Shown here piece by piece: positions 48,441 to 60,841 of a stretch of DNA of 64,000 nt. Each line of letters starts with the position of its first letter. Within the stretch, counting starts at the first letter, position 1. This stretch comes from Phytoseiulus persimilis (Eukaryota; Arthropoda; Arachnida; Mesostigmata; Phytoseiidae), in the NCBI GenBank assembly GCA_037576195.1, contig CM075102.1, positions 41,102,745 through 41,166,744 of the forward strand. Direction: 5' to 3'. The position numbers were made by a program, and so were the translations under genes. Below the pieces are notes generated by a model. That model was not told the origin of the DNA. It saw only the letters and a list, made by a program, of their open reading frames with translations, and made no database searches.

Positions 48441-48536
48441 AAGATGCAATGTCGAGGCTTGCTGTCGTTGTCACTTCTGTTTTTCAAGACGAACCGTGTA
48501 ATTGGCGCATTCATGACAAGGTAGCCGAAGTGCATC

Positions 48537-50664
48537 ATGCCGAGAAAGCCGCCAGTGGTCATCTTTTTCGCCGTGAGCATCTTTCTTTCGAAGGCCGATG
48601 ACTCGTCCCTGTGCCGGTTGTTTTTCCGAGTGTTTGAGGGAAAGGCCACGATTGTACACCACTTCATCGACAATTCCACTGCAGGATTAGAATTCGCGAG
48701 ATGCATCGAGGAACATGTGCGGAACGCCCCAGTTTTCTATAGCTTTGACGTGAGTACCCTATATCATTTGTATTATCACCCGTCGACAGCAATACTCATT
48801 GGAGCGACAGGGCTGAGGGACACACCGAAGAAAAAGGCCTGATTCCTTCGATCATACCTATAGCAAGGAAGAATCGCCTCTTTTGTTCGGCCCAAGATGC
48901 CTCCCTCCAAGAATGCCGTGGCTCTAACGAATGAAGATTCAACTTTTCCGCGCGCAGGAAAACTTCGAGGACTTGAGGAAGATACAGTTCGACAAAGAAC
49001 GCACAGGAGTCATAGTTTGGACGTCGTCTGCGGCACAAGTTACGATCAAGGAAATGAGCTCGATTTCCACAAAGTATTACTCTTGGACCAGTGTGTTCTG
49101 CTGCTTATTTAACGTAACTGTCATTGAATCGGTTTTCTGGATGTCTCGCTGCTGCGACGTTGTTCTCTCCGTGGGAGGTTTCCTTGAGGTAGACAGAGAT
49201 CACGTCGTCTACGAGAACCGACAAGCCTATCAACAAGTTCTCATTGTCAGCACCGGAAAATTAGATGCGTCCTGTAACAGATGTGGCATTGTTTCCAAAA
49301 TCATGAGCATGAGAGACGCGACCGTGGAACCCACCGCCTACAACAAAACGCTCATCTGCACATCGAGGGACCGATTCCGGTATTTCAACGTCGAGTTCTT
49401 CAGCAGCACAGAACCGCGGATCGGCAACGCAACTGGGGGCTTCGAATTCTTGTTGATGGAGGATATACGCACTCATCTAGGCTTCACCTACTTTATTCGA
49501 GAGGCGCCCGGCGATCAGACATGGGGTACGGTGCGAAATAATTCCTGGGTAGGTATTCTCTCCGAGCTCGTAGACAGAAAATCCCACTTTGCGCTTGGCG
49601 ACTTCACCATAGTTTACCCGAGAAACTTGTATTTTGACTTCACTTATCCACATGACTTCGATGTTCTGGCTTTCGTTGGAAAATTAGAGCTCCGAACTCT
49701 TTCCAGTTTGGATTTCATCCAACTGATGGACTCGTGCAGCTGGCTCTCGCTGCTCGTTCTGACGCTGAGCACCTGCACACTCCTAGCTTCGGCGTGTAGG
49801 TTTGATGATGTCAGAGCCTCGGTTCCGTCGGTTGTATTCTGCGGGCTCGAGTTCATATACGGAGCTCTCGTGCAGTCGCCTGTGAAATTCCCTTACAAAT
49901 CAGGAGCCAAGATCCAGGCCGTGCTACTGATTTGGACTACAGGACTCTTCATTCTGGGCAGGGCCCTTTCCGCTTCTCTCGTGACGTCCATCACAACCCC
50001 TGGTTTCAAATCGATTATCGATACGATGGACGAATTGGCGATTTTTCTGCAAACCCACCGGGATTCCCGGGTGTGTATGCACTTTGGATACTATTGGAAC
50101 TATTTCGATCACCGCAATCCCCTGGGAATGTTCCGAGAGTCGGCTCATATAAGCGAGTATGTGTACCACGAATGTCTGAAGTGGACTGGTCCGCGGATCA
50201 TAGATGATGTCCTCATGGGAACGAACGGTTTCTGGGTCGACGAGGGAACTCATTTGACCGCAGAGTTCATTGCAGCGGCTTCAAGAGGCGGAGGATACTC
50301 CATGGCCCATGTGTCCCACGATTACATGAGTATCTTACATCAGGGAATCGCTTTCCAGAGAGGCTGCGCATTGTCCCTAGTGATACAGGATGTGGCGAGG
50401 GTTTTGTTTGAAACTGGCCACGTGATTCATTACAAGAAGAAACTCAATATGTCCGATTTCCCTCCGATGAACACCTACCATACTTTTTCCTCCCTGGAAT
50501 TATCGAGTGTCAGCGCTCTGGGAACAAGTCTACTGATTATTGAAATTTCTACGATTTTGATACTGTTCATTGAGGTAGCCGTGCGACTCCGTGAGATCCG
50601 TCAGTCACGACGGAGGGAAACCGGACCCACGACGAGCTGGATTCTAGCTGCAGCCCGTGCATGA
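48537..50664 (+). CDS. Ionotropic receptor A (divergent iGluR-like chemoreceptor)
   Basis: Two exons, 48537-48749 (donor GAC/GTGAGT) and 48958-50664 (acceptor GCGCAG/GAA), phase 0, about 639 residues. Exon 1 starts with a signal peptide (MPRKPPVVIFFAVSIFLSKA). The ligand-binding half S1 (about residues 200-320) includes RIGNATGGFEFLLMEDIR and ALGDFTIVYPRNLYFDFTYP, the usual context just before M1. M1 is at about 332-352, a pore/M3 segment with LFILGRALSASLVTSI at about 392-416, S2 to about 580, and M4 at about 590-615 with a basic tail. The SYTANLAAF signature of iGluR M3 is replaced, as in divergent IRs. Such proteins form cation channels in chemosensory neurons. Receptor B has an exon 1 of identical length (213 nt). 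Confidence 0.88.
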
Positions 50665-52200
50665 TTCCAGGAAGCTGCCATAGCCACCTGGTTGAGAACT
50701 TTCATATCCTCACACTGCCGCACGGAATGATTCGTGAAAAAGTCGAATAAGGTAAAATTATCGCTTCATGTGGAATCGAAAATGGGGAAATTAGATCGGG
50801 AGCATTAGGGCTGACCATACTGAGTGCCGAGGGAGAGAATAGCAATCAGTAGATTAGAGTACACTGTATGTAAATTTATCGTTCACAGCGTGAGAGCAAT
50901 TATAGACCCTAAATGTTTGTGACACGCATGTCTCAGGTTTCAATCATCATCACGATGGAGATGGAACGAGTGTCCTCGGACTGATCGTTTTTCATTTTAT
51001 CTCTCGGACGAGTTCGCGTCTGGCTTCGAGGGGGAACTGGTTTTTCATGTCATCGCTGTTCGGGAGCTTTTCCTTGCTATTGACGCAAACGCGCACTGTT
51101 TCCTCCGACAAGGATCCATGCGGCGCCGAAGAAGGCGCATTCACACTTGCTCGATTCGGTTTGTCGAAGCATTTATTAACGTCAAAGCGTCAACAACGGC
51201 CTCGATCAGCGAGGCGACGTGAAACGGTAGGGACCAGTGGGGTTACGGAATCAGGAATCGAACTATGCCGTCAGAAGCCCGCACAGAAGAATCTTGTGTG
51301 CTCATTCCAAGAGCCTAGCACTGGAGCTCACGTATCAGCTGCGACTCAGATTGGGTACACTGATTCCCTCTCGTACATCGTTTCCTCGATTCCAGGCCCG
51401 AAAACGAAGGGAGCAGTCCGTTGCATCGCCCTGGTTCTAGTACGTTAACGCCGATTTGAGCACCGGCTTCAGTGAGAGACACAACCATCAAAACTGTGGT
51501 TCTCAAACTTCCCTGATTTATTTATGACCACCGGGGGTCGAACCCCTAGCGACCTCGTTAGCGGCGGTCGACCCCTGGGGGGTCGATGAAAGTGATTCCG
51601 AAGTGGATCAGACCACGCTTGATATTCTCTTTAGCCGCCTGGAAATATGGGTCTCCGTCGACTGGTCTGCGGGGTCAACCGGGCCACAAGGGCCCTACCC
51701 TAGCCTTACCGAATCCCCCCGCACGATTTCCAGTGCGCTGTCTGTCGGTCTGCTCGCATCGCTCCGCTCGCTCGGCCAAGCTCTAACCTGAGGTCACCAA
51801 TCTCCCGACTTTCTCCAAGTTCGATGCCGGCCGGTCCACTCGGCAGGGGACGCCGTTGCCCGCCTGAAGCCGCGGCCCAGTTAACGCGCTCCCCAGGAAT
51901 ATGGCCCAGATCGACCCCGGCATCACCTCTATGCATCGGTAGTCGGCCATCGACCCCAGGCGTCGATATCGATCACTCTGGGAACCAACTTTTCAGAGGA
52001 AAAAGGAAAATGAAGTTTCGAATCAAATCTGTGACAGACTCATAACAACAGAATCTGACGCTGTCGACATCCGACGGGCCATTCGGGAGATCGTAAGATT
52101 TTGCAATCACATGGCCGGCGACTGCTGAAAGAGACGAACTATCTTGCGTTCTTCTATAAACTCCTCAGGTAGTTGGCAAAGTGACACAGATTCGGTATTC
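50665..52200. other. Gap containing a GC-rich segment
   Basis: 50.67-51.5 kb shows nothing recognisable. 51.53-51.99 kb is distinctly GC-rich, with open frames in several phases and short palindromes (GGGGTCGAACCCC at about 51535-51547, GGTCGACCCC/GGGGGGTCGA near 51567-51586). No gene family is recognised. It may be an element remnant. Confidence 0.4.
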
Positions 52201-52900
52201 GCGAAATCAATGTAGCCATTATCCTCGCGCCGGTCACGCTATGCTGTGCTCATGGGCGCATATGAAATCGGTTGATCGAGATCAAGAGCAACTTCACTCG
52301 ACGTTGTTGAATGTGACACAGATTGAAAGCTGCACGAAACCGCCACTGTCATCGATCATAATCATCACCGTTGCACCTACAGCTAACAGGCTTCATGGTT
52401 TCCCCAAACTCTCGCCTCCGCTACCGCAAATCGAGGCTTTGGTGCAACAATCTCTGTTCCCTCCTCGTAAACAAGGATCAGGGGTCCGCAACCTGCTGCT
52501 GATTTGCACGATCGGGCTTTTCGTCATAGGCAGGACCTGCTCCACCTCTGATGTTGCGCTCGTGGCAGCTCCTGGCCTCGAAGCTATCATCGGAGCGATC
52601 AAGGGATGAGCCGGTTTTCCGCCATAACAAGGAGTCGTGCGGATCTGCGCGTGCCTAGAGAATCGTATGATTTTGTTCAGTCCGAACACCGATGAGGTCA
52701 TTTCTCGACAAGCAACTCAGGTGAGCAGATGCATTTTCGCAAAAGTTGTTGAAGAAGTCGCAGAGGGAATGAATGCTCCCGGTTCAGTGGATGGATAACA
52801 GCTGACATGAATGCTGCAGGATTGCAACACTTCCTGCAGGCAGGCCGCACTCGAGAGGATCTTTCAGTGTGTCTTGCGGTGATTGGTCAGCGAATGTTCA
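52201..52900 (+). pseudogene. Ionotropic receptor fragment, dead
   Basis: It begins with a sequence like the receptor A upstream element (52201-52260). At 52420-52609 it encodes the pore/M3 region (IEALVQQSLFPPRKQGSG, ICTIGLFVIGRT, VALVAAPGLEAII), which matches receptor B GALVQPSVVFP...GLFVLGRALSASLVTFIAAPGF, and then stops. Broken pieces of the S2 region follow to about 52.88 kb (VVEEVAEGMNAPGSV, NAAGLQHF). The S1 domain and M1 are essentially absent, so this copy has large deletions. Confidence 0.85.
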
Positions 52901-53638
52901 TCTGCCGGAGCCGGATCGAGCATCGTGAAAGTGACAATACGCTCTCATGATTCCCCGGGCGCCCGCGAACGAGCAAATTGGATAACGTCAATTTGCAATC
53001 CCTCGTTCCGGTTTATGACGACATAGGCGTTGCTACTCCAGAGCGAGAAGAAAAAGCCCGACTTCAAGGATTTCTCGGTTCAGAGCACTCCACGGATCGG
53101 AGTTGAAGTTACGCCGGAGGTCTTCAGATCTATGGAATCCGTTCTTTGTGATGTCGAAATGCCGCCGAAGGGGCAAGCTTCCGGTCGAGCGGTTCCATGA
53201 AGAACAAGTCATTATCAAAGCAAGAGTTCGAATGTATTCATTCGAATATTTAGGAACAGCTCGCGACGACGACTCTGTGCTATGAAAAGGTCGAGCCGAG
53301 GTTGAAGACACCACACCAGAGCATTCAAAGAAATGAATGAAAGCCTTCTGGCCTCTCTTCCCTGTCTTCTAGAGCTCGCTCATAGCGTGGCCAAGATGAA
53401 TGGATGGCGAGTGACTGTAATCATAGAAAACGGTCCATTCAACACCTGGACACTGAGAGGAAAAACTCTCAGAGGGCAACATCGGAAATCAAAGTTGGCA
53501 TAATTCGCGTGGTGGGGTCGGCGGTTGCTCAGACCCATTCGTTGCTCGAATCGATTGTGCATTGCGCTGGTTGTCACTCGGAGACTGCTCAGGAATCGGT
53601 ATATCTACTGCTAAATCTATTAATCAAGGAACTGTTCT
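52901..53638. other. Upstream region of receptor B
   Basis: No gene is recognised. The GTCACGCTATG element present upstream of receptor A and the 52-kb fragment was not found here. Confidence 0.4.
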
Positions 53639-55677
53639 ATGCTCAGGAATCAGCTTGCGGTTATCCTGTTCGTAGCGGACACCATTCATTCAAAATCCGA
53701 AGATGACTTCGTGTGCCGTTTGATGAATAGGATATTCGATGACAAGCCCACCATAGTGCATCACTCCATTGGAAATTCGACTCCAGTCGGGGAATTCACC
53801 AAATGCATTGAAGGATATCCAGGGAACGCCTCCGCATTTTATACTTTCAACGTGAGTTCTCATCCGCTTCCACTATTGGAACATGGATGAAAACGCCTTC
53901 ATTGTCTCGGTATTTTCTCGTTCAAGATAGTTCCCTCTTGGCAGAGGGACGCGTTCAGACGACTGAACGTTTATTCTTCTCCCATTTATAGGAGGACTTC
54001 AATGATGCGATGAAGATTCAGCTTGACGGGAATCGCACGGGAGTAATCATCTGGCCCTCGTCGTCGGAGCAAGTGACCATATCAAAAATGAACTTCATTG
54101 CCGTGAACTATTACTCGTGGACGAGTGTGTTCTGCTATTTCTTCAACATAACGGACCTCCCTCCATTGTTGTGGATATCTCGTTGCTGCGACGCACTCCT
54201 CATGAGTGAAGGCTTCCTCGAGGTCGACAGAGGCCACGTCGTATACGAGCGCCGACGGAAGGATCAGCAGATCCTCATCTTCAGCACGGGTGAACTGAAT
54301 ATGCCATGTAACAAATGTGGAATCATTTCCGAAATCATCGATCTGAAGCGCGCGAGCGTGGAGCTCCATGTGTTCAACAAAACGTTGATTTGCACAGCCA
54401 TAATACATCCCGACAGGCACTGGTACATAACCTGGGAGGTTTTCAACGCCAACACTTCGGGGCCGCGTATCGGGAACGCGACAGGTGGCTTTGAAATCCG
54501 GTTATTGGAAGACATACGCAGTCATCTCGGCTTCAAATACTACATTCAAGAATCGCCCAGCATGCAGATATGGGGTTTTGTGAAGAATGGTTCTTGGGAG
54601 GGGGTTCTCGGTCAAGTTATCTACAGAAAAGCTCATCTGGCTCTAGGTGATCTGAGTATTCTTCATCCGAGGAACCTGTACTTTGATTTCACGTATCCCC
54701 ACGACTTCGACTTCCTTGCGTTCGTATCGAAACTAGAGGTCCGATCGCTCTCAAGTTCAGTTATCATCCAGCTCATGGATACAGGGAGCTGGTACTGCTT
54801 GCTGGTGTTGACCATACTTACCTGCTCGTTCTTGGCCGCGACGAGTAAGTTCAACAAAGTCAGAGCTTCGGTGCTCTCGGTGGTCTTCCACGGAGCCGAA
54901 TTCGTATACGGAGCTTTGGTGCAGCCGTCTGTGGTTTTCCCGTACAGACAACCATCGGGGGCGCAGGCCCTGCTGCTAACTTGGACGATTGGACTTTTCG
55001 TCCTGGGCAGGGCCCTCTCGGCCTCCCTTGTAACGTTCATAGCGGCTCCCGGCTTCGGAGATATCCTCGATACCATGAGCGAATGGGCCAACTTCCTGCA
55101 AGCACATCCAGATTCGCGGGTCTGTATGCTTCCAGGACATTATCGTAGATCGTTCGATCCAAGCAGCGACGAGATCATGTTCCGAGAGGCAGCTCACATA
55201 GGCGAATACGTGTTTCAAGATTGTCTGTCTTGGTCGAATCCACGTGTCGTAGAAGAAATTGCAGTGAGTAAGAATGTCTTCTGGCTTAGTGAACAACTAC
55301 ATATAACGGCAGAGCTCAACGCAGCGGGACTAGATATGGTTCACGTCTCTCGTGACCATTTCTTCATGATGGATCAGGGCTTCATCTTACAGAAGGGCTG
55401 CGCTCTTTCCATGGTGATACAGAATCTCACGAGAGCTTTGTTCGAAACCGGTCACATCATTCATTACAAGAAACAACTCAACATTTCTGAACTGCCTTCG
55501 ATAATAGTCGAACACACAGTCTCGCCTCTCGGGCTACCGAGTATCAGTGGTTTGGTGACAACTGTGATGTTTATAGAAGCGGCCATGATTCTGGTGTTTC
55601 TTTCCGAGCTGGCAAGCCTCCTCCGAACGGGAGATCGATTACACTGTCCGCTGTACGGAAATCGAGCTGTCGTTTGA
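53639..55677 (+). CDS. Ionotropic receptor B (divergent iGluR-like chemoreceptor)
   Basis: Two exons, 53639-53851 (donor AAC/GTGAGT) and 53992-55677 (acceptor TTATAG/GAG), phase 0, about 632 residues. It is co-linear with receptor A: N-terminal hydrophobic signal (LRNQLAVILFVADTI), RIGNATGGFEIRLLEDIR, ALGDLSILHPRNLYFDFTYP, M1, LFVLGRALSASLVTFIAAPG, IIHYKKQLNISELPS, M4 and a short tail. The intron is 140 bp against 208 bp in receptor A, at the same position and phase. No disabling change was seen. Expected role and location are as for receptor A: a ligand-gated channel subunit in chemosensory neuron membranes. Ligand unknown. Together with A and two dead copies it forms a local cluster, all on the plus strand. 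Confidence 0.88.
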
Positions 55678-58600
55678 AACCTGTCGTAAGTGTTGAGCTG
55701 TCTCCCGCGTAAGATTCGTACCTTCAACTCAGCGAGAGGGTTCGGAAGAGAACTTCTAGACTCTCGGATGCCTCGGCTGTCAAAACCGTGTTCATCACAG
55801 CAAAAGACGCCGATTCGCCGCTCTGGTTGTATTCGCATTCATATGCTCTCCCAATTCACCTGCTTCGGGTAATGAGTCCAGGAGTCAAATATTTCAAACA
55901 AGAAACAAATTAGAAGTGTCAGTGCAGTTCGATAAACACGTTTATGCAGGGTATGTGTTCTTTGAGTTGCAAAATTTCGGTTGCCTCCGTATTTTTAACT
56001 GTATTCTGGTCACTGGACAAGAGCCTGTGTCATCCAAAGAGCTCAGATCCGAATGATTTGGATTCCTACGTTTTAGAACGACATGGAAATGAAGTCAAGC
56101 CAACGGGCGCACAGGAGAAGTTATGGTAGGCGATCCAGAATGCTCTCCGCAACACTTCGACAGAAAACTTGGAAAGTGCGTGCCGTAGCGTACACAACGC
56201 GTTGGGGGAACGCATTGTGACCATTTCGCGCCGTTATCTTTCTGAAGCCATCACGACCCCTGCCCCCGATGGAGTAAAGCCAGTTGAGTTTTGGGGTAAG
56301 AGCAGGAGTAGTCGGATCGACCCGTTTACGGTCACGCGACGTTATCGCGTACTACAGCCTGAAAAGGAGAGGTTCGAGGGCTGAACTTGGGGCTCCTCTG
56401 CATCTGATGCTCTTCCTCCGATCCGCAGCCCAAATTAAGCCGAACAGAACAGACAGACAGTCAAACATCGACGAGCGCTAGGAATCGGAGTTCTCATCCG
56501 ATTCCCTGAAATTAGAAAAATATGCGTCTTTAAAGCGTTTCGAATAGAAAATAGAGTTCCGATCATCTCAAATGCGACCCGAATTCAGATTGAAACCACG
56601 GACTGGATTTGAAACTTGAATCTCGGATGCAGTGAGCGACCGAAGTCCCTCAAACTTGCTCACGTCGCCGATCCCGGAGCAAACATCTGGGAAATGAGTT
56701 GGAGGTCGTTTCGAAGAATAGCGACGCGGTTTCGCTAGAAGGATGTCCAAATCATGATTGAATTACGATACCCCTAAATCATTGCGACAGCCGTCAACCG
56801 GAAAAAGAGCGACATCCCCGAGAAGAAATCGTTTTGCCATGCGCGGTTCTGCGTTGCATTGTTTTCGAACCGATCCGAGTTCAGTGACAGGCCAAGTCTC
56901 AAGTACATAGCCCAAGCACAATTGACATTGTCTAAAAGAATATCGAATCTTTCTCTCGTGAGCGTTCTTGAATCGAAGGGGGTTGGACCTCTCAGGGCTG
57001 TTAGTCAAAGCCGAATAAGTTGTCAAGGGACTTCCATTCTGAAGAGAACGCGCTTCCCTCCGGAACCAACGGGAGATAGCTGCCTGGAACCGGTGTCATC
57101 CCATTATTTGCATCTCTCAACGTCGGGAGGGATTTTCCGCGGGTCTTAGGGTTTGATGGTGACACCTCGAACTGCCCTCCCCCGCCGACTTTTCGTGGGA
57201 AACAGTCATCCTGGAGAAGGAATTACGATGGTTGACCAACCTGAAATTTCGATTCGACGGAGCTCATCAGACGTCTCCGATTACTTTCATGAGACGCCGA
57301 GCTTTTGACTGATTTCCTCTGCTTCCGTCCCTTGGAGAAGCAATGTGTTTTTGGGTAACGAAGGTACTTGGATCTGCCGTCGGAGGCTGTCTCTCTTGAA
57401 TTCCGGGGAATTTCCCCGGGGCTTGCATTTCCCGCAGTAGAGCCTGTCCGAACCAACCTCGCGGATCGTTGCCATTGCGTGCATTGCACTCCATGTGCAC
57501 GCTGTCCGTGACCAAGGGAAACCTTGCTGTTGAACTCCGAGATTTCTCTCAAGGTGGGGAATCCTTGTATCGACTTCGATTTCGCACAAGAGCCAAGCGA
57601 TGGCGAGCGCTACTTCCGCTCCATCGGAAACTCGTGGTCCCAAAATGTCAGGGCGCACTCACGCACCGAATCACGAGCTTCCTAACGCAACGAAAGCCCT
57701 CAACACCACTTCAAGATTGTGAAATTTTAGTTCGGATTCTTCGTTTCCCTGCCAGCTTGTGAAACCGCATTTTTTTCAACAAAAGCATCGATTCACACAT
57801 GAGTGAGGCAATGGATTTTATAAAGAGCAGTCGAGACTTTATAACTGGGATTCCACCGCGCTGAGCATTTGTTCGAGCACTCATTGCCTCGGGGAAATTC
57901 CGTTCAGAGATGTAATCTTTCCAGTTGGGGACACTGGAGTAGACTTTTTCAAACTTACCAGCTGACACACTCCATTTCTTGAGTGAACCTTCTACGTTTT
58001 TCACGATTCCTCTCGGAGGTATGGACTACTGATTTGACCGGAAGCCTCCATTTGCGCCTCGGTGGAGAGCGCGGAAGCTTGCGCGATCCACTCCCCGAAC
58101 GCCGCTCATTCAATAGTCTGGTGCGTTTCTCAAAGAACTCACCGTGGATTTTCCACGCATATGATCGTGGCGACTGACCCTTTCCCACGATCTGTCAATA
58201 TGGAACAACGACTCATGAATTGAAGAATGATCCGATTTCGAGTTCGAGATTCCTTTTGCGTGTCTTCATTGCATTCACACAAATGAATATGGAATACGTT
58301 ATCATCACACTGTACATAAAGTAACGTATCATCATACATTATTTGGGATGCGGCGTGCCATGCAAGCCCGTATGAGGCATCAAGCCAGGGATCCGTCCCA
58401 AGCATCATAGGAGGTCGGCACGCTTCTGAGCTTCGGTAGAAATGCCTCCGCAGTAGCTAGGAGACTACCGAATCGGCTACCTCGTAGGTTTCACAGGAGA
58501 CACGACTCTCGCCATGTCATGCATTCTATGCTCCGAACGGCAACATTCCTCGACGAAGGCTTTCAGCAGGTTCATATGGCACAGTTTCAAGTATTGAAAG

Positions 58601-60841
58601 CGCAAAAGCTTTAGTTGTAAAAACGATATATACCTCGGACAAAGTAAGAGAGCATTATGAGGACCAGATCTCAAAAAACCATCTGAAGCAGCATCGAAGA
58701 TCCGAAAGGGTCTTGCAGCAGCTCTATGCAGCAGGACGCGGCATGGGTGCCATGGAGTCCATGCGGATAGGCTCAAGAACGTTCCATTGACGGACTGGAG
58801 CATGATCGTGCCCATCACTGATGGTATCAATCTCATACCCCTCGAGTTGTGCGACCGGCCTTGGTTCCACGCGTCAGCGCGCTCGTCAACGCAGCCATCC
58901 GTTCGCTTGCGCCGGCGGCTGGTGCCAGGGCGCCGCCGCTGCGCGGGAGCCAACCGCAACAGTACACTTTTTTGATACGATCTTATTGGACGAACTTCTT
59001 TGTCTCCCAGTCATTCCTGCTGTTCCCTCTTATTGGACTGCGCATATCCTTCAGGTTCCAAGTGACAGATCCCTCCATCGATGAGAAGTTCACGAGCAAT
59101 GGGTTCTTGAGGTACCTCCCCAGTCGATATTAATGTTCAAGGCCTGAAACTTTTCTCTCAAACAGGTTGGAGCGACACCGATAAACATGCAAGCTTTGTG
59201 AGACGAATACGGAGATATGGAGACGCGTGAAAGTTTTCTCTCCCAAACTGTGTCTCTTCTATGCTTGTCACAGTTATTTCTGAACGGGCCTTGTATGTCA
59301 ATGAGTACCTCAGGTCGGTTAGTGCATTGAGTCTCCAGCCCTACTCATGTCTCCGGAGTACTCTTTGACTCAAGCAGCTCGTGCCTACGACGGACATATA
59401 TCGGGAAATATTATAATGGGGATAGTTACGGGGCTACATTATGACGGGGTATCTGGGATAATAGGCGTCATACTCGACCTGGTTATCTGAGGGAGCCATT
59501 TATATACAGGGTGGTCAAATTGGGTTGAGAATTTTTTTACTGATACGCTTGTCCGACCAGCATCTTAGCAGCTCCCGGTTGGTTCCAGACATCCAGAGCG
59601 GAAGAATGAACGATTAACTTTCGGGTGGAAACTAGCTTCCGAATACGGCTTCTCTGAGAAGATACGGGGGAACGCACCGAAGACAAGATTGTCAAAAAAA
59701 CAGCGATTCTTCTCAAGCGGATACCATTGTTCGATCGTTTTTAAGTTCTGAAGCGAATCTGATCCTGTTCACTGGTAAGTGAGTGGAACTAGTCTTCGCA
59801 TTCAATCACATCGGTACGGAGTCGAACGCTAGATTTTCGACATTTCGAGGCCGGAGAACGAAGAAAACGAGTGGAAAGAAAATATTATCCTTGAGCCGCA
59901 CGACGGAGCGCAATCCGCCAACCGACCGTTGCGAATGCCAGCCTTTCAGCAATCGATCGCGAGCAGAAAGTCTCGGATCTCTCCATTTCGACAGAGTGAT
60001 GACCAGAGGAAGGAAGAGTGAAACTATCCGTGACCTAATCGACAAAATCCCAGGCGACGTCGTTCACATCCCGCTGTTGTGATTCAACGTGTATGCACGG
60101 GATCAACTTGCCCGTTCTGCAACCGACTCTTGATTCTCAGAACCGGTGCCAAATTCCCAAAACCTTAGAGTGCCATTCAAAATTTGCAGAACCATGTCCC
60201 ACGAACCGGTCAGCCATGAGCCGCATCTATGATGATGATTGCGTATCACAGCGAGACGAATCTATAGAGAAGAAGTTGAGTTGCGTCTGATGTTGGTGTT
60301 CCGCATGGGTCAGAACAACACCTCGAATCAGATGATGAGGCATGTCGTGCAGCCAAGTTGGCTCAGAAGAATGGGAAACTGCCTTGGGAGTTCTTTTCGT
60401 GGTTGAAGGAATGAAAAGCGCTCGGAAGTAAGTTCTGTTCCGCCTCTTCGAACACTGTTTATTTGATGTCTGGTACCAAACTGACTCTTGAGAAAGTTCG
60501 TTCTCTGAGCCAAAGCTCCAGAATCAGACAGCCTCATCTCAGAAGTGCTGGAGCCTTTGCATGATAACCCAAAGGACCCTGTATGATTGATGAGAAAAAC
60601 AACTGTGACCCGCCTGATAATGCCGTAATTCGTGGGGACTAGGACGAGGAATTTGATTTCTGAGAGGTGCCTCAGGAGAGGCAGGCAGCCAACTGTACTC
60701 TAAAGCTAACTTGGAGCGATACTACATGAAGCCTTAAATGTTCGGGCAGCATGGGGTCCGCGGGTCCCAGAATCGCTCAGCTGAGTCGTATCGGTGAATA
60801 TCAGTTCAAGAACGTTGAGATTTTGCTTGGGATTCCTCGAC
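55678..60841. other. Gap between receptor B and MED21, nothing firmly recognised
   Basis: A short plus-strand frame at 55944-56129 starts with a hydrophobic, signal-like stretch (ISVASVFLTVFW) but has no family match. Minus-strand frames at 57223-57658, 57711-58004 and 58477-58959 have protein-like stretches without known motifs. A mariner-terminus-like sequence lies at about 59511-59530. The region 60.1-60.8 kb is featureless. Confidence 0.35.
59511..59530 (+). repeat. Possible transposon terminal inverted repeat
   Basis: TATACAGGGTGGTCAAATT resembles the ends of mariner-type elements (TA target followed by CAGGGTG). No matching inverted end or transposase was identified nearby. Confidence 0.3.

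Noticed and set aside
51520..51590. tRNA-like T-arm (GGGGTCGAACCCC)
   Set aside because: The D-arm, anticodon stem and acceptor pairing could not be fitted in either orientation; it is better read as palindromes.
59640..59760. A mariner transposase gene next to the terminus-like sequence at 59.5 kb
   Set aside because: The short frames following it show no convincing transposase motif.
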